A stretch of 64,000 nucleotides of DNA, taken from Saturnia japonica. Lineage: Eukaryota > Arthropoda > Insecta > Lepidoptera > Saturniidae. The notes under the pieces were generated by a model that did not search any database, was not told the origin of the DNA, and saw nothing but the letters and a program-made list of their open reading frames with translations. Below are positions 41,301-56,300 of this stretch, in pieces. The stretch is from assembly GCA_033032175.1 (NCBI GenBank), contig CM065309.1, positions 10,974,001 through 11,038,000 of the forward strand, read 5' to 3'. How positions within the stretch are numbered: position 1 is the first letter of the stretch; each line of letters begins with the position of its first letter. The position numbers were made by a program, and so were the translations under genes.

Positions 41301-44300
41301 ATAAACAACCATTTTAATTTATTTTAATGCTGTATAAATACAACATATAAAATAACATGATGTAACTCACAATTCTTTCCACTATTCCCCTATACTATTT
41401 ATTATTATTATTACCCAAATCGTTGAAACCGTTTCCGATAACCCGATTACATATACATATATATATATATATATATATACAAGAATTGCTCACTTAATAA
41501 TATTAGATATAGATATTTTAGTGACACTTTAAAAGCCTATGTTGCCACAATACAATAAATAAAAACAATGATTTTTCTAATATATCGTAGAAGATCAAGG
41601 TCCGATGCGAATGGACCACTTTTGATTTATTCCCTATCGAACAAAACCAGAATCATCAAAATAGGTTTATAGTTAAAGAAGTTATGGCTAAATATCCATA
41701 AAAAATAACATTCGAATTGAATATCCTCCGTCTTTTTTGAAGTCGCTAATAAATCAACAATTAATTTGAAAAATAAAGCAATTATTTGTATTAATAAAAA
41801 AATATATAATTATGGCTTTCGCCCTATGTAGGCAATTTCGCCAATGTCAAGTGTGACAAGTATACGTTTTAGAATTTAGATGCCAAATGTTCGGTGTACT
41901 GGAGAATAAATAACCTATAAACAAAACACATAATGGCACAACACAAAACAGTCACTTTATACATATAATTTTGTTATGGGATCTGAATATTCCATCTCAA
42001 ATAAACATTTTGCAACATCTGTAAAACTGTAAAAAATGACGGATATTATTCTTATCCACTATTACAGTAAAGTATCACAACATAATATCATAAGTAAATT
42101 AAATTGAAAAATGAAAAGGATATTGTAACAATAAAAAGCGAATTCGCTCCTATTTCGAAGTACCCTCGCCAAAACAGGAAACCGGGTTCCTGGCACCTAA
42201 TAAAACGGAAGTTAAAGTTCGCGTCGTGCCGGGATAGGGTGGAAGGTCTGTTCATCGGCGTTTCCCACCTACACCTGACCTTTCATGACCGCGACTAGTT
42301 TACTGAAGCGCTCGGCGCGACCTACATACACCCTCGCACCCCTGTGCATGCAGCCATCACCTGACGTTTAGTAAAGTCACTCGTCACGGACGTTGGTCAT
42401 TGTAAAGCGAAACCACGTTACTATCGCAAATAAAAAAATAGCTTACTAGAAATATAGTATAACAAGTACATATTACATGACATTAGAACTGTTTTAAATT
42501 GTTTCATCTCGTCACTCATATAAAGCGTTCCCGGTATAAAGACATCCCCCGGTGTGTTGTCTTGTTGAGTGTGGTGAATTTTGCGGGAATAATTAAATCG
42601 TTTCAACGCTGATGTTGTAATAAATCTTACCCTTGTTTTGTCCTCGTGCAGAACAATAAAACTGTATTGTTTTGTAACGTGAAAGTACGGGTTTCAAAGG
42701 TTTTTCAAACTAAGTTTTAATAATATATTAAATAGTAGATTATCACAAAGTTGTTCAGATAAATAGAACAAGATTTTTTTAAAAGGGTTTTCGTTATGGG
42801 TTTTCTGTTAAGTGACGATGTGGCCCAAGATGGTAATGCGCTAAGCTTAGTGTATGGCTGGCATTCAAGTAAAGCTACCGGAATACACCCATTGGTGCTT
42901 GGTGACAGATTTTCAACTTGAGAGTGGTAGCTAGTCAGGCGAGCATTAGCAAAAGCCCTACTACCATGCTATGGTTTCATCACGATGTTTTCCTTCACCG
43001 AAAGCTCAGACTCATTGCAAGGATTCAAACTCACGTCTATTGATGCAATATCCGTAGATGCTTTCACTGAGTCATCATTTCTTCAAAAACTCGAGACATA
43101 ACTGTACAGCAATCATTTTCACGTACAAAAATATATTTATTTACTTTATTGGCGTTTATTCTTTTTCAAATGAAACAGTTCCGATTGAACTTTGTTTTTT
43201 TTTTTATATTCATAAAATTATAACAAGCTACGGTTCTTTGAATAAAGGCGTAATTTAAAATCACTTTTCTTGTAAAGCGTCTTTTTTTCACGAAATCAAC
43301 TCCAATGCTGTGTAAAGAATTGTTATATTACTATTTATATCAAAAATAATGTGTTTAAATAGATCATCTCGAACTGAACCACCTGAATTGTCTGGCATGA
43401 TGCGAGCAGCCACTGATGATATAATTGATTCATTGGTATGCCCACCTCCGCCCAGTGAACCACCTGTCATCTCCGATGATATGATATCCGGCCTCATCGT
43501 GCCAGCACCAGCTTGGAGTAAGTATAATTGTTTTCAAATACAAATACAATCTGTTATGAATAAAAAAACATATATTTACAAATTGAATACATCAAATCAT
43601 GATACTTGTTATAGGGGCTGATGTAATAATCTCCCAATTTATTATAGCAATACTGCATAGCAAAGAACACTTCAATCTCCCTAATAGTTGGCATCATTTC
43701 CGATTCTGCCTGAATTTCCAATTTCACGTTTCAATTGTCAACTAGTTATATACATGGTACATTGTATTTGACGATGTTACGTTCGTTAGTTATTCGATAT
43801 GATTTTGTATCTAAAATTTTTTGTTTGTTTTTGAGTGTCATAAGTTTATCGCTTAGAAAATGTTTGGGATTTATCTCATTTAACCATGTTGCTTAAGTAA
43901 ATCAAATCAAATCTAGTAAAGTAAATTGTTGTTTTCTTTTGTTCTGTAAAAGTAAAATATATAATAGTACAAAATCAATCCGTCTAAAGCGCTCGGTTAT
44001 ATTGTAATTACGAAGAGTCGTCTCGGTTATCTTTATGAAAAAAAAAAACAATCAATTAGAAGAAATTTGTTAGGCTTTTTATATCCCTTTATCTATTTCT
44101 TATTTCGGTTTATATTTGTAATATACAGAACCCTTTTTCAGCAATAGGTATGGACCGCCTACGAGTTCACCGGTCTATAATTACGTTTGTTGTTTTTCAT
44201 CGCTATGTTTGAACAATACAAGAGGCAATTATGACGACATGTTGAGTCTATGTGTGCTTTCTACTTGTGTTATGATAGTTATATAGGAATATCGGAGCGC

Positions 44301-47300
44301 GGTTGACTCGGTTCGACTGCGGCTCTACATGGATGCGCGGCTGGACGGCACAATAGCTGTCTCCCCCGACCGCAAACACATTATTTTTATTATGAAATTT
44401 TTTTATAATAACACCGGTGTTTTTCTTTTGTAATGGCTCGTATTTAATATGAGAACGGAAGACATTCAAAAGATTCTTTCTTAACATCATATTCGGTAAA
44501 ATATCATGTGTCATCTTTGTGTCATATCTATAATAATTATAATTGCTGTTTCAACTAGCTAATCTCTGGAACTACCAATCAAATTTGTAAAATAATTTTT
44601 CGATTTTATAGCTTACTAGCTGTATCCCACGGTTTTACCTGTGATAATTTTATCCGACAAACACCGCGCCGCCATCACACCCGTGTAGTCAGTCTATCAT
44701 AATCATTCTCACTTCCCGCTAGTGAAAATTATTAACCAACTTCTAAAATGGAGGTTATCGATTCGATACGTATGTATGTAATATTATTGGCACTGCAAAG
44801 TTTAACTTCATAAAATTATCTTTATGGTGAAGTAACTTTTGTTCGTAAGGATTAATATGCCATGCATAAAAATAATGCTCACAAAATACTTTTTAACCTT
44901 CAACAAATGTTTGTCACAAAATAACTTATTGTGGCTTATGTATAAGATATAGGTATATACTATCGCGAATTTTTTTGTAGATATATTATAGATCAATATG
45001 TTTATAGAATATTGTATTTACGTACTACTAACCATTACAACAGCGCACGCGGATAAAGCAATAAAGCAGTACATGAGCGTTTTCACTTCAATATTCAAAT
45101 AATAATATAATAATTGAAATCAATATTTAAGGTTAGCTGAGAGGTGTAGCCTGTTGTTAGCTTATACTATTCCACATGAATCTGGCTATAATATACAATT
45201 TTTTTTTTTTAACCCGACTGGTAGTTCCAGAGATTAGCTTGTTTTTCCGCTTTATTATATCAGTATAGATTTATTAAGGAATGTTATATGCTATATAACT
45301 TTACGCTACAACCATATGGAGCGGATTTGTAATCATGAACGGCAAGCTATCTGCAAGATGTAAACAAGTAGGGTGATAAGGTTGGTTAGCCCGACTAGGT
45401 CGCGACCACCACATGTATGTTGAAAAGCCCGTCATAGTGAGTCACTTTTTCATTTTGATCTTTTGGTAGTCGCCGTTGTGTTTGGATTATACTATGCTTA
45501 ACATCGCGGACAAAAGCATCAATTTGCCCTGCTACGGGAAATGAACCAACGATATCGTTGATACACGGGTACGTTGACAGCGACGCATTATAGAGTTAGT
45601 TGAATAAATTTAACATGGGTGAAACCGTGTAGTACAACGAGTTTAATATGTTATAACCATGTGATATGGTATTTTGCATCAAAATTCACGAAAATATTTA
45701 CATAAAATTTCATTTGGTGTACAGAAAGGTAAAATGAATGCCCGGGTGGGTAGCTTAAAAAAGTAGCACTATTTTAAATTAAGGCCGTGACCTCGCCGGG
45801 GGACTATTTGCTTCTACCCGATCTTGACATACTGTGGCAGAAACTTTATTGCGCGACTTACGGTTAAAACATGAAAGTTTCATAACGAACACTATAATTC
45901 ATATCTTTACTTATAACTGTAAACGAACCTTCGTTATGATTTTGTATTTGTTTTATATTTGACATTAACATTATCCAATGTGTAGTTTTTCTAGTTTTGA
46001 TGGAATTTTACATTAATGGACGAACTGTTAATTGTGTTCTATAAGGACTATAAGTATAAATAAATCTGTACTTCTTCTTCTTTCAAATTTCCTCGTTGAT
46101 ATCCTGTATAAAGGTCACTGACAATAAATATGATAAAAAAACTGATTGAACAATTTTTTTTTTATTTTTAATATGTAAATTACGGGAAATAATTACTGCG
46201 TAGTAAAAGCGTGCGGTACCACAGGGCACTGTTAGTCAGCCTATGAATCCGTGCGTTTCATGACAGATTCATTAAAACGGTTTGATTGGAGAAATATAAT
46301 TGTATTTAAAAAAAGTGAGTACAGAATATTTAACGTTCGATGTCGATATAGTTTATGTTATTCGAGAACACTAGCTACTTGCAAATTTACAACAAACAAC
46401 ATAAATTTTAAAGTTATCAGTAAAACAAATTAACATTAATATGATTAAAGTTGGCTAAATTTGTAAGATTTTTCAAATACAGTTACTGTTACATTTCTAT
46501 ACTGTAAGGGTAGGGAGCGAGGCCTATTTCCTACAAATGTACCGTGACTCGAGAGAAGTTAAAGTTTTAAGTTAGGTAAACTTGTTTATCAAAAAAGGGT
46601 AAGTTATATAACTCAGTGCTGTTTTTCAACTGAATATAAATATAAAATATATTACCACCAAATATCATACGATTCATATTAATGCTGAATGCATAAATGC
46701 ATTGCGACATAATGTACATTACCGAACAAGCATACGGCCCGCCTGATGGTAAACGGCTACCGTAGCCTATGATATCCCAGCCCAAGGAACTCTTACTCCT
46801 TACTCTCCGCAGGAACACAACACAAGGTTTTTTGGCTACGTTTTTCTGTAGGGTAGAGGTGTTCCACCATTCAGACTGAGCCAAGTAGAGAGAAATCTCC
46901 AAAGAAACTTATCGCTCTACTTCTCTTATAAATAAGGCATTTCACGTGAAGCAGACAGCGGAAAAAAGAAGTTATGTTATTCGTTGATATTCAGCTTGAT
47001 TCATCTATAACGTCTAAAAAGAAGAAGCAGTTATAAAATCTAACCTCACAAGAGTAATTAGAAAAAATATTATCTATTTGAGTAAACAGCTACTACCTGT
47101 TTTACACAACATCTAAGTAATTTTCGATAAATTTGTACGAATTTTACTTTTCATTAAATTCTCCAAGTTCATTTTATAAGTTGACATATTACTCATTAAC
47201 GTGTAAAGCCTATTTAATTGTGATAGTTTTCATTGAAGTTCGTTATATATAGGTACTACTTCATTGCTTTTTTTTTCTTATCCAAAAACAACCATTGCCA

Positions 47301-50300
47301 GCTTGAAGCTTGAAGCTTGAGCCACACTTGAATCTAACAAAAATTAACAATTTAAAGCTTAATATTTCGCAAACAGATCCCTGAATAGAAATAATGTTTC
47401 AAACTGAAATAGACGAGAGAAAAAAAAAACATACCCATTTCACGTGTAGAAGAGATACTCTAAAAAACTTTTTTCAAGATATTCAGCATCTTTACTAAGT
47501 ATAACCATGCCAAATTACATCTTTCTAGAATTACGAATCTTACAACCTTACAACCTTTAGCGGGTAGATAGATGGATGAATATGGCGAAATTATAAGAGT
47601 TCCTTGTTTACTACGGTATCCTGAAATGAAGGTTTCGGAAATTCTTCCCGTGCTACCGCTTTTCGTTTCTCTTTTAATATATTAATAACCATATATATTG
47701 TACCTTTTGATCCTGATTAATTGGTCTATATTTATCGTAATAAATCTAAACGTATTTCATAAATGTGTTTAAACACATAGTTTCAGTAAAGTTGTGAAAA
47801 ATATATGTATGAACAATCGGACATAACCGCAATGATAAAAAATGTAAACTCCTTATAGAAACGAGCATCCCAGGAAAATATTGTCAATCTATTTTATCTA
47901 CTATTGTAAGCTCCGCCATCCTTTTTTCCAATATTGCCAGCAGAACAATTAATTATCTGTAAGGTATTGTCTTCCTCTCAAGGCGTTCTCATTGTTGATA
48001 TAAAAAAAAGTTATTGACTAAATTGTTATCAGGGTTTGTATCTACGTTTTTAAACGGTATTAAAGAATACAACAAACTATTATTTCATATATCGATTTAG
48101 ATTACTAAATCGGATCATTTTCTGTTAGCTTACACGTTAGATAACACGCTTGGTCATATATGGTGTGCTTGACAACAATTAACTACTAAGGTATCGTTTT
48201 ATAATTAAAGAAAACTACTAACTTTTCTCCTGTTTAGATAAAAAAAACAGATGTTTTTTTATTTAAAATGAAAATGTGCGTCCCAAATTTTCACCTATAA
48301 ATATTAGTTATTCTAGTTCTTTCTTTTCCAAATGAAATAGCAAAAAAGCTAAACTACATTCCTATTTCATTATTTTGAATGAAAAGCTAGACTTTTAGCA
48401 ATTATCTGTTGTATCCTGTACGTACCTATTATTAATTTCTTTTATCATCGCTCCAAGGATATTATTTCAGTTACATTAAAGTGATTTTATACTACATATT
48501 TAATATTACTTGTAGCGCAATTTCGAAAAATAGAAATAAGTAAAGAAAATTTCAAAACATTTAATAATTCTTCAAAAGACGAAAATCCATATTGTAAGAT
48601 GAAACGTCCAACTGGTTCGCAGCCATACAAATAGTGGAAAGCCCGCACATTTATTTCTTTCGGCGCACCATTTATCCAAAACTTCACTAAAATATAAATT
48701 GAACGTATTTAAACAGTTAAAATATTTAAATCTTCCTAAAATCCATGACTTGAAGCCATTATAGTAATTTGTAGTATTGATATATAAATTGGAATTAATA
48801 AAATTGTAGTAGTTGTCACAATATTTCAATGTTATTAATTTTAATGCGTATTAACAGGCAAGGAATTATACAGTCCAGATACGGACACACATGGCAATGA
48901 CAACCTCAGCACTGGACCGCCCAAAGTCAGCTCACGGACCAACTCATTTGAGATTGAAAACCTTCTGAAGGTAAGTTATTACATCCATTTTTACTGAACT
49001 ATAATTATTATTTTAAAGGAAGAAAAAGATATCGCCCGTATAATATAATCGATAATTAATTCAAGTTAGTTACAATTTACAAATATTGAGTCATAACAGA
49101 TTTAAAACTAGGTATGACTCGACTCAACAGTTCTCTACACTACACCGTATACAGGTTAGATGAGCTTAGGTATCTTAAGTGTTATTGCATACTCCTTATA
49201 ACCAACATTTTTGAGATACGAGTACTTTAAATTGGAAATGTTACTCCTTCTAAGACGTTATCATTTTTCGATAGCCCCTATGTATAAATAAGGGCCAAAG
49301 CGCAAAATCCAAATTTTACAGGAGAGAATTACAAAGTTAAATTTGTTATATCATTTAAACGGTAAATCCAAAGTTTATGAACATGGAAAATTTATTACGA
49401 CAACTATTCTCGTTCTCTATACTGTAGTATTTTTTTAATATCTATCTTGTTTTTAAGTTATTGTACATATGCCCATATACGTTAGTTTATCATAAAATGG
49501 TTTTACCCATAAAATTTCATAACAAGGCCAATGCCAAGACCTTTCTTTTTAAAAGTCATATATGTAATTTTTTATTTACTCAGTTATAAATCGATGTTAA
49601 AGCAAACAGTCCATCAAAAATGTAATGTGACTCCTTATACCTATTATATTGACTATGAACATTCACTAGTTTAAGTAAAACTGGGTATACTAATAGGTAT
49701 ATATCGGAATTAATGAATTTAGAACAAATTTTAAACGAATTAAATTAGTTTTAACCATAGACTAAGTAGCTTTTAGCAAAATAGAAATTGATAGATTAAA
49801 ATTGAATGTGATATTGTGACAAGAGGCGAGTGATTCAAATGAGTTTAGGTGGTCATACATATTTTTAATCATTCAGCTTTGATAGATGTTTTATGGTGAT
49901 TAATTATGTCGACCTCTATTCTCAACTAAAGCAAAAGTTCGATATATCACCAGATTTTATTAAGATTAAAATACAATGTAGCCCTCAAAAAGGCACTAAA
50001 TACTTACTATCGGTTCGGTAAGCACCCCAGTCATCGTGAACACTATATATGTTATAGAATCTAATACTATTACCTAAAAAAAATAGTTTTTATCATTTGT
50101 TTTGATCAAAAACTGAGGTTATTCAAAAACATCACCTTGCAAACAGTCAATTTTGTATTTTGACAATAACGCAAATGATAGACGTAGATGTGTGTATAAT
50201 CTTCGTGATTTGCCTTGTGTAAATAGTTTTCTTATTTATTCTAACAAAATGGTTAACAATAAAGTCATAGTGCTCAAAATGATCACCAATAACCAAGGCA

Positions 50301-53300
50301 TTCGTTGATTATATCAGGTCTTGGATCTAAGTAATTTTTTAAAACACTTTAAAAGTTATATGCGTTCTGGCAAGATTCACTTAACCATTTTCCGTTTTTA
50401 TCATACCATCTCTAGTGATGTAAGATTTTCTGTTGAAATCGATTTATTAATGATAATCATTTCTCGGAATCTAATGCTGTCTTATTTTTAGTAAACTTTC
50501 TATTGCTGGTTCTCAGTGGAGTAAAAACTTCACACACTTACTATAAAATTAGGGACGAAACCAGTTGCATTATTAAGCAATGATGATATTGACGGAATGG
50601 ATTCTTTATCCCTCAAATTAGAAGCAGTTTTGTTACGTGATGATTTAGGAATATGTACGTTGTTCAAATCGTTACCTATGTGGTATATTCTGGATTCACT
50701 GTTCGCTATCATATCAAATTGAAGATGTTATTAATGTTTATCTGACTATTGATTGTGATTATGTTTAATGTATGGCTATTTAATTGCACTGTATCGGTAT
50801 TATAATTTTTTGCTGAAGTGCTATTTAACTGTAAATCAGAGAAATTTTTTTTCGTGGAATTCAATTGATTATTAGAGATGGAAGATTTATTGTAAAAAAC
50901 ACGATTTATACAATATTCAGTTATATAACAAGAATTAATTATAAAGCTCTGTGCGTATATTCTCATTATTTTCGTAACTTAATTTACCACTCTCGATACT
51001 TAAATTCACATTTCCTATACCTAAATTTACAAATTTTCGACTTCTATTAAATTTGTCACGATAATTTGATATCATTTTTTATTAAATCAAACCACTGCAA
51101 CGAAAAATAGTGTTTACATGAATATATTTGTATTTTTTTATGTTGCACTTAACTAATTTTATTGAAAGAAAGCATTTGACATAAAAATGTCAAATTCTCG
51201 AAATTGGTAATTTGGCCCTTATACATAGAAGCCATCGTTATATAATATTATTTATGTTTTTGTAATGCAAAGTGCGTTAAAATTCCAAAAGTAATATCAA
51301 ATGAAATAAAAGTGTAGGTTTAAGTATTTAAAAAAAGTATATAAACTAAATATCTTCTATAAAGTCCTTCGACGCTCACATTTTAATTCCCAATTCATTT
51401 ATCTTTATTCCAAGGTAGCTATATACATACTTTGTTTTATTTCGTTACGCGATACCTGTACGGTACTAATAAAACGAGTATCACTCTCGTAAAAAATTAT
51501 CGTATTTTGAGCGTTGGGTGCGTCCCTTCTCCATTACGTACTTTCAAATTGGATCTGTCTAGTTATCAACATAAAGGTATGGCCATTTGTTACTAAAGGT
51601 TCAACAGCTGAAAAAATGCTTATTCCTTTTACTCTGTTTTAGGTATGTATTTACTTTTAATAGAAAAAAATTTGTAATATTTATGGGAAATCTACTATCC
51701 TATGTTTTTTTTATATTAAATATTTGAGTATTCTAATGTAGTTATTAAATGGTCTTAAATTTTCGCCTCGTTAAACCTATGAATATTAATTAGTATTTCC
51801 TGTAGAAACTTCCTACAAGTAACTTCTTGAACTCAAGTTGAAAATTTGATACCGAGCACCAATAGGTGTGTTCCGGCAGCTGCACTTGAGAGCCAGTCAT
51901 CCAACTAGGCTTAGCTTACTACCTACCATCTTGAGCCTTATCGTTCTTTAAGATCAGGTGGGATTGGGGTCATAACATTAAACCTATAACGATAATAAAA
52001 AAAAAACAATATAAAGAAGACATGTGTTTAGCCACTTGAAGAATAATGATTAAAAAGTTATTATCATAATGTAATTTAGAGCGCGGAACAAGTGACAGGA
52101 TGGTGCCGTTCACCAGCTGAAACACGTCGCGGCAGCCCTACTGGTAGCGCTGCAAGTGCCGCCGCTACACCCTCACGACATCTCTCTGATGCAGACAAGC
52201 TCAGGAAGGTTCTCCTTGAGCTGGTCGATACAGAACGAGCATATGTGAAGGTAAACCAACTACTAACATCCATAACATTTACACTGAGACGTATATATTA
52301 CTCATTTTCATGCAAACTAAAAAAAAGTAAAAACCAAAAGTTGTCTTTATAATACCAAAAGCATTATTTAGACTAGGTATAGAGTCATGATTGTTTTACT
52401 GGGCTAAATTATCTCTTCTTCTTTATTTTAAGAGCTTGGCGTTTGTCGTTGGAGCAGTTGCCACTGTTCCCTGTCCTCTGCCTTTCTTTTGACTTGAACA
52501 CGACACGACTGCCACTTTATTTAAGTTTCGTTTAGGTCTTCATCTTCCTCGATTTCCTTCAATTTTTCCTTCCAAAATTGTTTTAAAGGACTTCTCGTAC
52601 CGTATCTGTTGTCCAGTCATCTTTCCTCTTTTGTTATATATTATGTTTCTCAACAACTGCCAACCATTCTTAACACATCCTCACTTGTAATCCTTTCTGT
52701 CTTACTGATCTTCTTCATCCTCCTCCAACACCATATCTCAAACACAGCCAACATTTCTCTTGTAAATTATACATCATTCATATATTTCCTACGATCAATT
52801 TCTCAATATGATTTAAAAGGACTATTAGTACTTTATATATTCGACCACAATGTCGCCCGATGTGGCCGAACATAGTAACATGCTAAGCTTAGAAAAGGGG
52901 ATTCGAGTGGAGCTAACGGAACATAGAAATAATTACATGAAATTTTTTTCAAATTGACGCTGGTTAGCTAAACGAGCATCAAAAGAAAATACCCTACCGC
53001 AAAATCAAAATCAAAAAAATCTTTATTTAATTTAGGCCCTAAGAAGCCACTTATGAACGTCAAAACACTACTTTAAGGAAAATATCGTGATGAAACCTTT
53101 AGCTGAAACCTCGTAGCTTTTTCTAATGTCCCCCTGACTAGCTACCAACCTCAAGTTGTAAATCTGTCGCCAAACACCAAAAGGTGTGTTCCGGCAACTA
53201 CGCTTGAGAGCCAATCTACAATACTACCAATCTTCCACTACCATCTTGAGTCACATAGTCACTTAAGATTAGGTGAGATAGTGGCATTAATACTAAACCT

Positions 53301-56300
53301 ATGAAAGATCTTTAAAAAGTATATCGGGGCACACTTAGATAGAGGTAAGATTATCTATAAAGTATAGCATGTATTTCCATTTTTTTAATACTACGGAGGG
53401 TAGCGCTTCAAAAAAGTGCAGGGTGCGAAAAGCAACAAAAATAAAATCTTTACCAGTATTTAGTAACAGAATGGATATAGTATAAACTATAACAGCTCAG
53501 ACCTTAGAAGTTCTTACTTAATTATATGTTAAACTGCTACATAATCACATTTAGTAACATGATCCCATAGTTTGACCTGTTTACTGCGAAACACGTACCA
53601 ACGTGGCTACGAGAATCTCTCATGTTAGGTATATCTCAACATCGTTAATGTTGTTCCAATTAAGATTATAACTACCTACCCAGGAACTAACTAACAACGA
53701 CGAACATTCTCAAACTTTCGGAAATAATTTGAAAACAGTTACAGATTTACTGACAAAGTAATAAAATTAGTGACTGTTGAATAAATACCTACTTACTTAG
53801 CTATCATGGTCAAATAATTTTATAAAAAGTCGATTTTCTGTAACAATCAAACAAATGTTTCAACCCGTAACCACAATATACAATTCCTTTTGGATATAAA
53901 TATTCATACTTCGAAAAGTACTTGTGGTTTTATGGAATGTGTTTAAACTTTTGTACAATTGGCGGCACCTGGTACGTAAAATTGCAATTTCAATATTAGA
54001 AAACTTCTTGAAATAGAATTAAGAATACGAATTATATAATAGTTGATATTTTAATTAAATATATAAATTACTTTTAATAACTGTAAACAAACAAATTTTC
54101 ATATGGTTGAATATAAATTATATACCTAATCCACTTGGTTTCCCCTACGGCTTTGTCCATATTGTAAAAATGCTAAAACTCACTATAGGTACACATCAGA
54201 TAATTTTACAAACCCACTCCTGTTATGTTTATTAAATCTATTATAGTTAACAATAATTAACCGAAACATAAAATCATGAACTTAAGTGAGTTTTTCTTTA
54301 TTTAGCTCCATCCAGCTAGCTAACTGGCTAGCTATCCTTTTAGTAATATTAGAGATCAATAAAATAAATACTTTTTATTATTCATTTACTATAATTTATG
54401 TAGTTGATGAAACGTTCGTATGGAAAATTCGCCTAATGGAAACACAGTTACATACTTTGAACCTATATGAATATATTTTGTTAATAGTTCAAATAAAAGG
54501 TAAAATAATAATTATTGTTCACTATTGTTAAGTAAAGTATAAACTTATTATTTAATTATTTAAAGTAAAGTTATGTAAGCTTAATATGACTATACAATTT
54601 ACTTTAGGTTTGTATTTTTTTTAGCTGTGCTATAAACTTATTTTTATTAAACACAGCATCTAAATAACCTACTGGAAAACTACCTGGAGCCGCTAAAGAA
54701 GGAAACTTTTTTATCAAATGCCGAGATCAATGCTTTATTCGGGAACATTCAGGAGATAGTGACTTTCCAAAGGCAATTTCTACAAAACTTAGAGGAAGCG
54801 CTCGAAGCTGAACCCAACTTCCATCACTTTGAATTTTCGAGCCAATTTAAGGTATATGTTTGTTACAGATATTATATTAATATTTTGGCATTCATACTAT
54901 ATAATTACCAATGCGATATATTTATTAATATATGTATTTATTCGTAATTACAGAACGTGCTCTTCGCTGCTGGAAATGCTTTTCTTTATTACGTGAATCA
55001 TTTCAAGTTATACAGTTCTTTTTGTGCAAGTCATAGCAAAGCTCAGAAAGTGTTACACCCAAGTAAGATATTAAAGTCTTATATTAAAAGTTATAGAGGT
55101 ATATATCGCATAATTAATATATTTGCCCTTAGATGAAGGCAATCAAGCGCTGCAAGAATTTCTTATTGCGAGGAATCCGAAACAACAGCATTCGTCAACC
55201 CTAGAATCATATTTAATAAAACCAATTCAAAGGATATTAAAATATCCTCTATTATTGCAACAATTGAGAAATTTAACAGATGTTAATTCTGAAGAGCATC
55301 TTCATTTAGTAGGTAAGATTTTTCTTAGTAATTGGCAAAATAATGTGATGTTGTGGTTTAGGCTAACTTTATTAGGAGGGTTATTTTACACTTATTTTCT
55401 TATTGTAGAAGCTCTGAAAGGAATGGAAAAAGTTGCTGAACACATAAATGAAATGCAACGGATACATGAAGAGTATGGTGCTATATTTGATCACTTGTTT
55501 AGACAACATCAGAAATCCTGCAAGCAACCCATAGATCTAAGTCCAGGTAAGCATAACTGATTGTTTTTAGTATAACTGTTCTCTCATGTGTAGTTATGTT
55601 AATTTTTTTAACTTTATTTTCAGGTGATTTGTTATACTACGGCGGTGTTGAATGGTTAAATATTTCCGACTTTTTAGGAAAAATTAAAAAGGGACTGGAA
55701 TTGCACGCTATGTGCTTTGTGTTTAAATCAGCCGTTGTCTTCCTCTGTAAAGAAAGACTGCGACAAAAGAAAAAGTTAATGGTAATACATATATACATAT
55801 ATCACGCCTCTCTCCCAATGGGGTAGCCAGATTCCACGTCCTTCCACTTGTTACGATTCTGGCATACATCTTTTGTTTCTTCATCAATCATCAATCTTTT
55901 CACGCATGCTCGTCGATTGAAAGTGCTCTTGACTTGACCTTTCTTCAGAACGTTCCCGATTTGATCGAGGAACGTTCATCTAGGCCTTTCTCTTCCAACG
56001 TTCCTATTCACAATCGTCTTCTTCTTTTATTCATCCTCTCTACCTGCCCATACCATATAAAAAATATTTCTTATCCTATCACTCAATTTCATAATCGTAG
56101 TGGTAATACTTTTACTAGTACATATTCTTTGATAAGTAATTTATAATTCGATATTTTTATCATGAATAAGGTACCTTTTTCAATTGTTCTTGAATACGGT
56201 TCTATCTAGCAGTCATATCTGGTAAAACATAGATTCATAGTAAAAAGTAGTCGCTTTCCGCTGTCTGTCCCTCTGTACGCTTAGATCTTTTAAACTACTC

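Larger units (their letters stand above)
41237..43362 (+). other. sif intron 9
   Basis: Contains the (TA)n tract (41455-41480), a GC-richer island (42120-42430) and a dispersed repeat (42795-43055). No exon recognised. Confidence 0.6.
43518..48857 (+). other. sif intron 10
   Basis: A 5.3 kb AT-rich intron. It holds a 21-base inverted pair (44557 and 45219), an inverted Helitron-like end (44615-44700), repeats at 45365-45600 and 46715-46925, and a possible minus-strand domain fragment (48560-48690). A short agcttga triplet repeat is near 47303. Confidence 0.6.
48971..52079 (+). other. sif intron 11
   Basis: A 3.1 kb intron, two thirds of which is the decayed element at 49276-51228; the dispersed repeat at 51835-52000 lies near its end. 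Confidence 0.65.
52251..54656 (+). other. sif intron 12
   Basis: Contains a LINE remnant (52430-52790), repeats (52843-53310) and AT-rich DNA. The 81-codon frame at 54286-54531 has no recognised pattern. Confidence 0.6.

Noticed and set aside
41452..41480. CRISPR-like or regulatory array
   Set aside because: Simple (TA)n microsatellite; no direct repeats with spacers anywhere in the window.
46567..46902. Minus-strand 111-codon frame
   Set aside because: Overlaps a dispersed repeat (46715-46925) and shows no domain.
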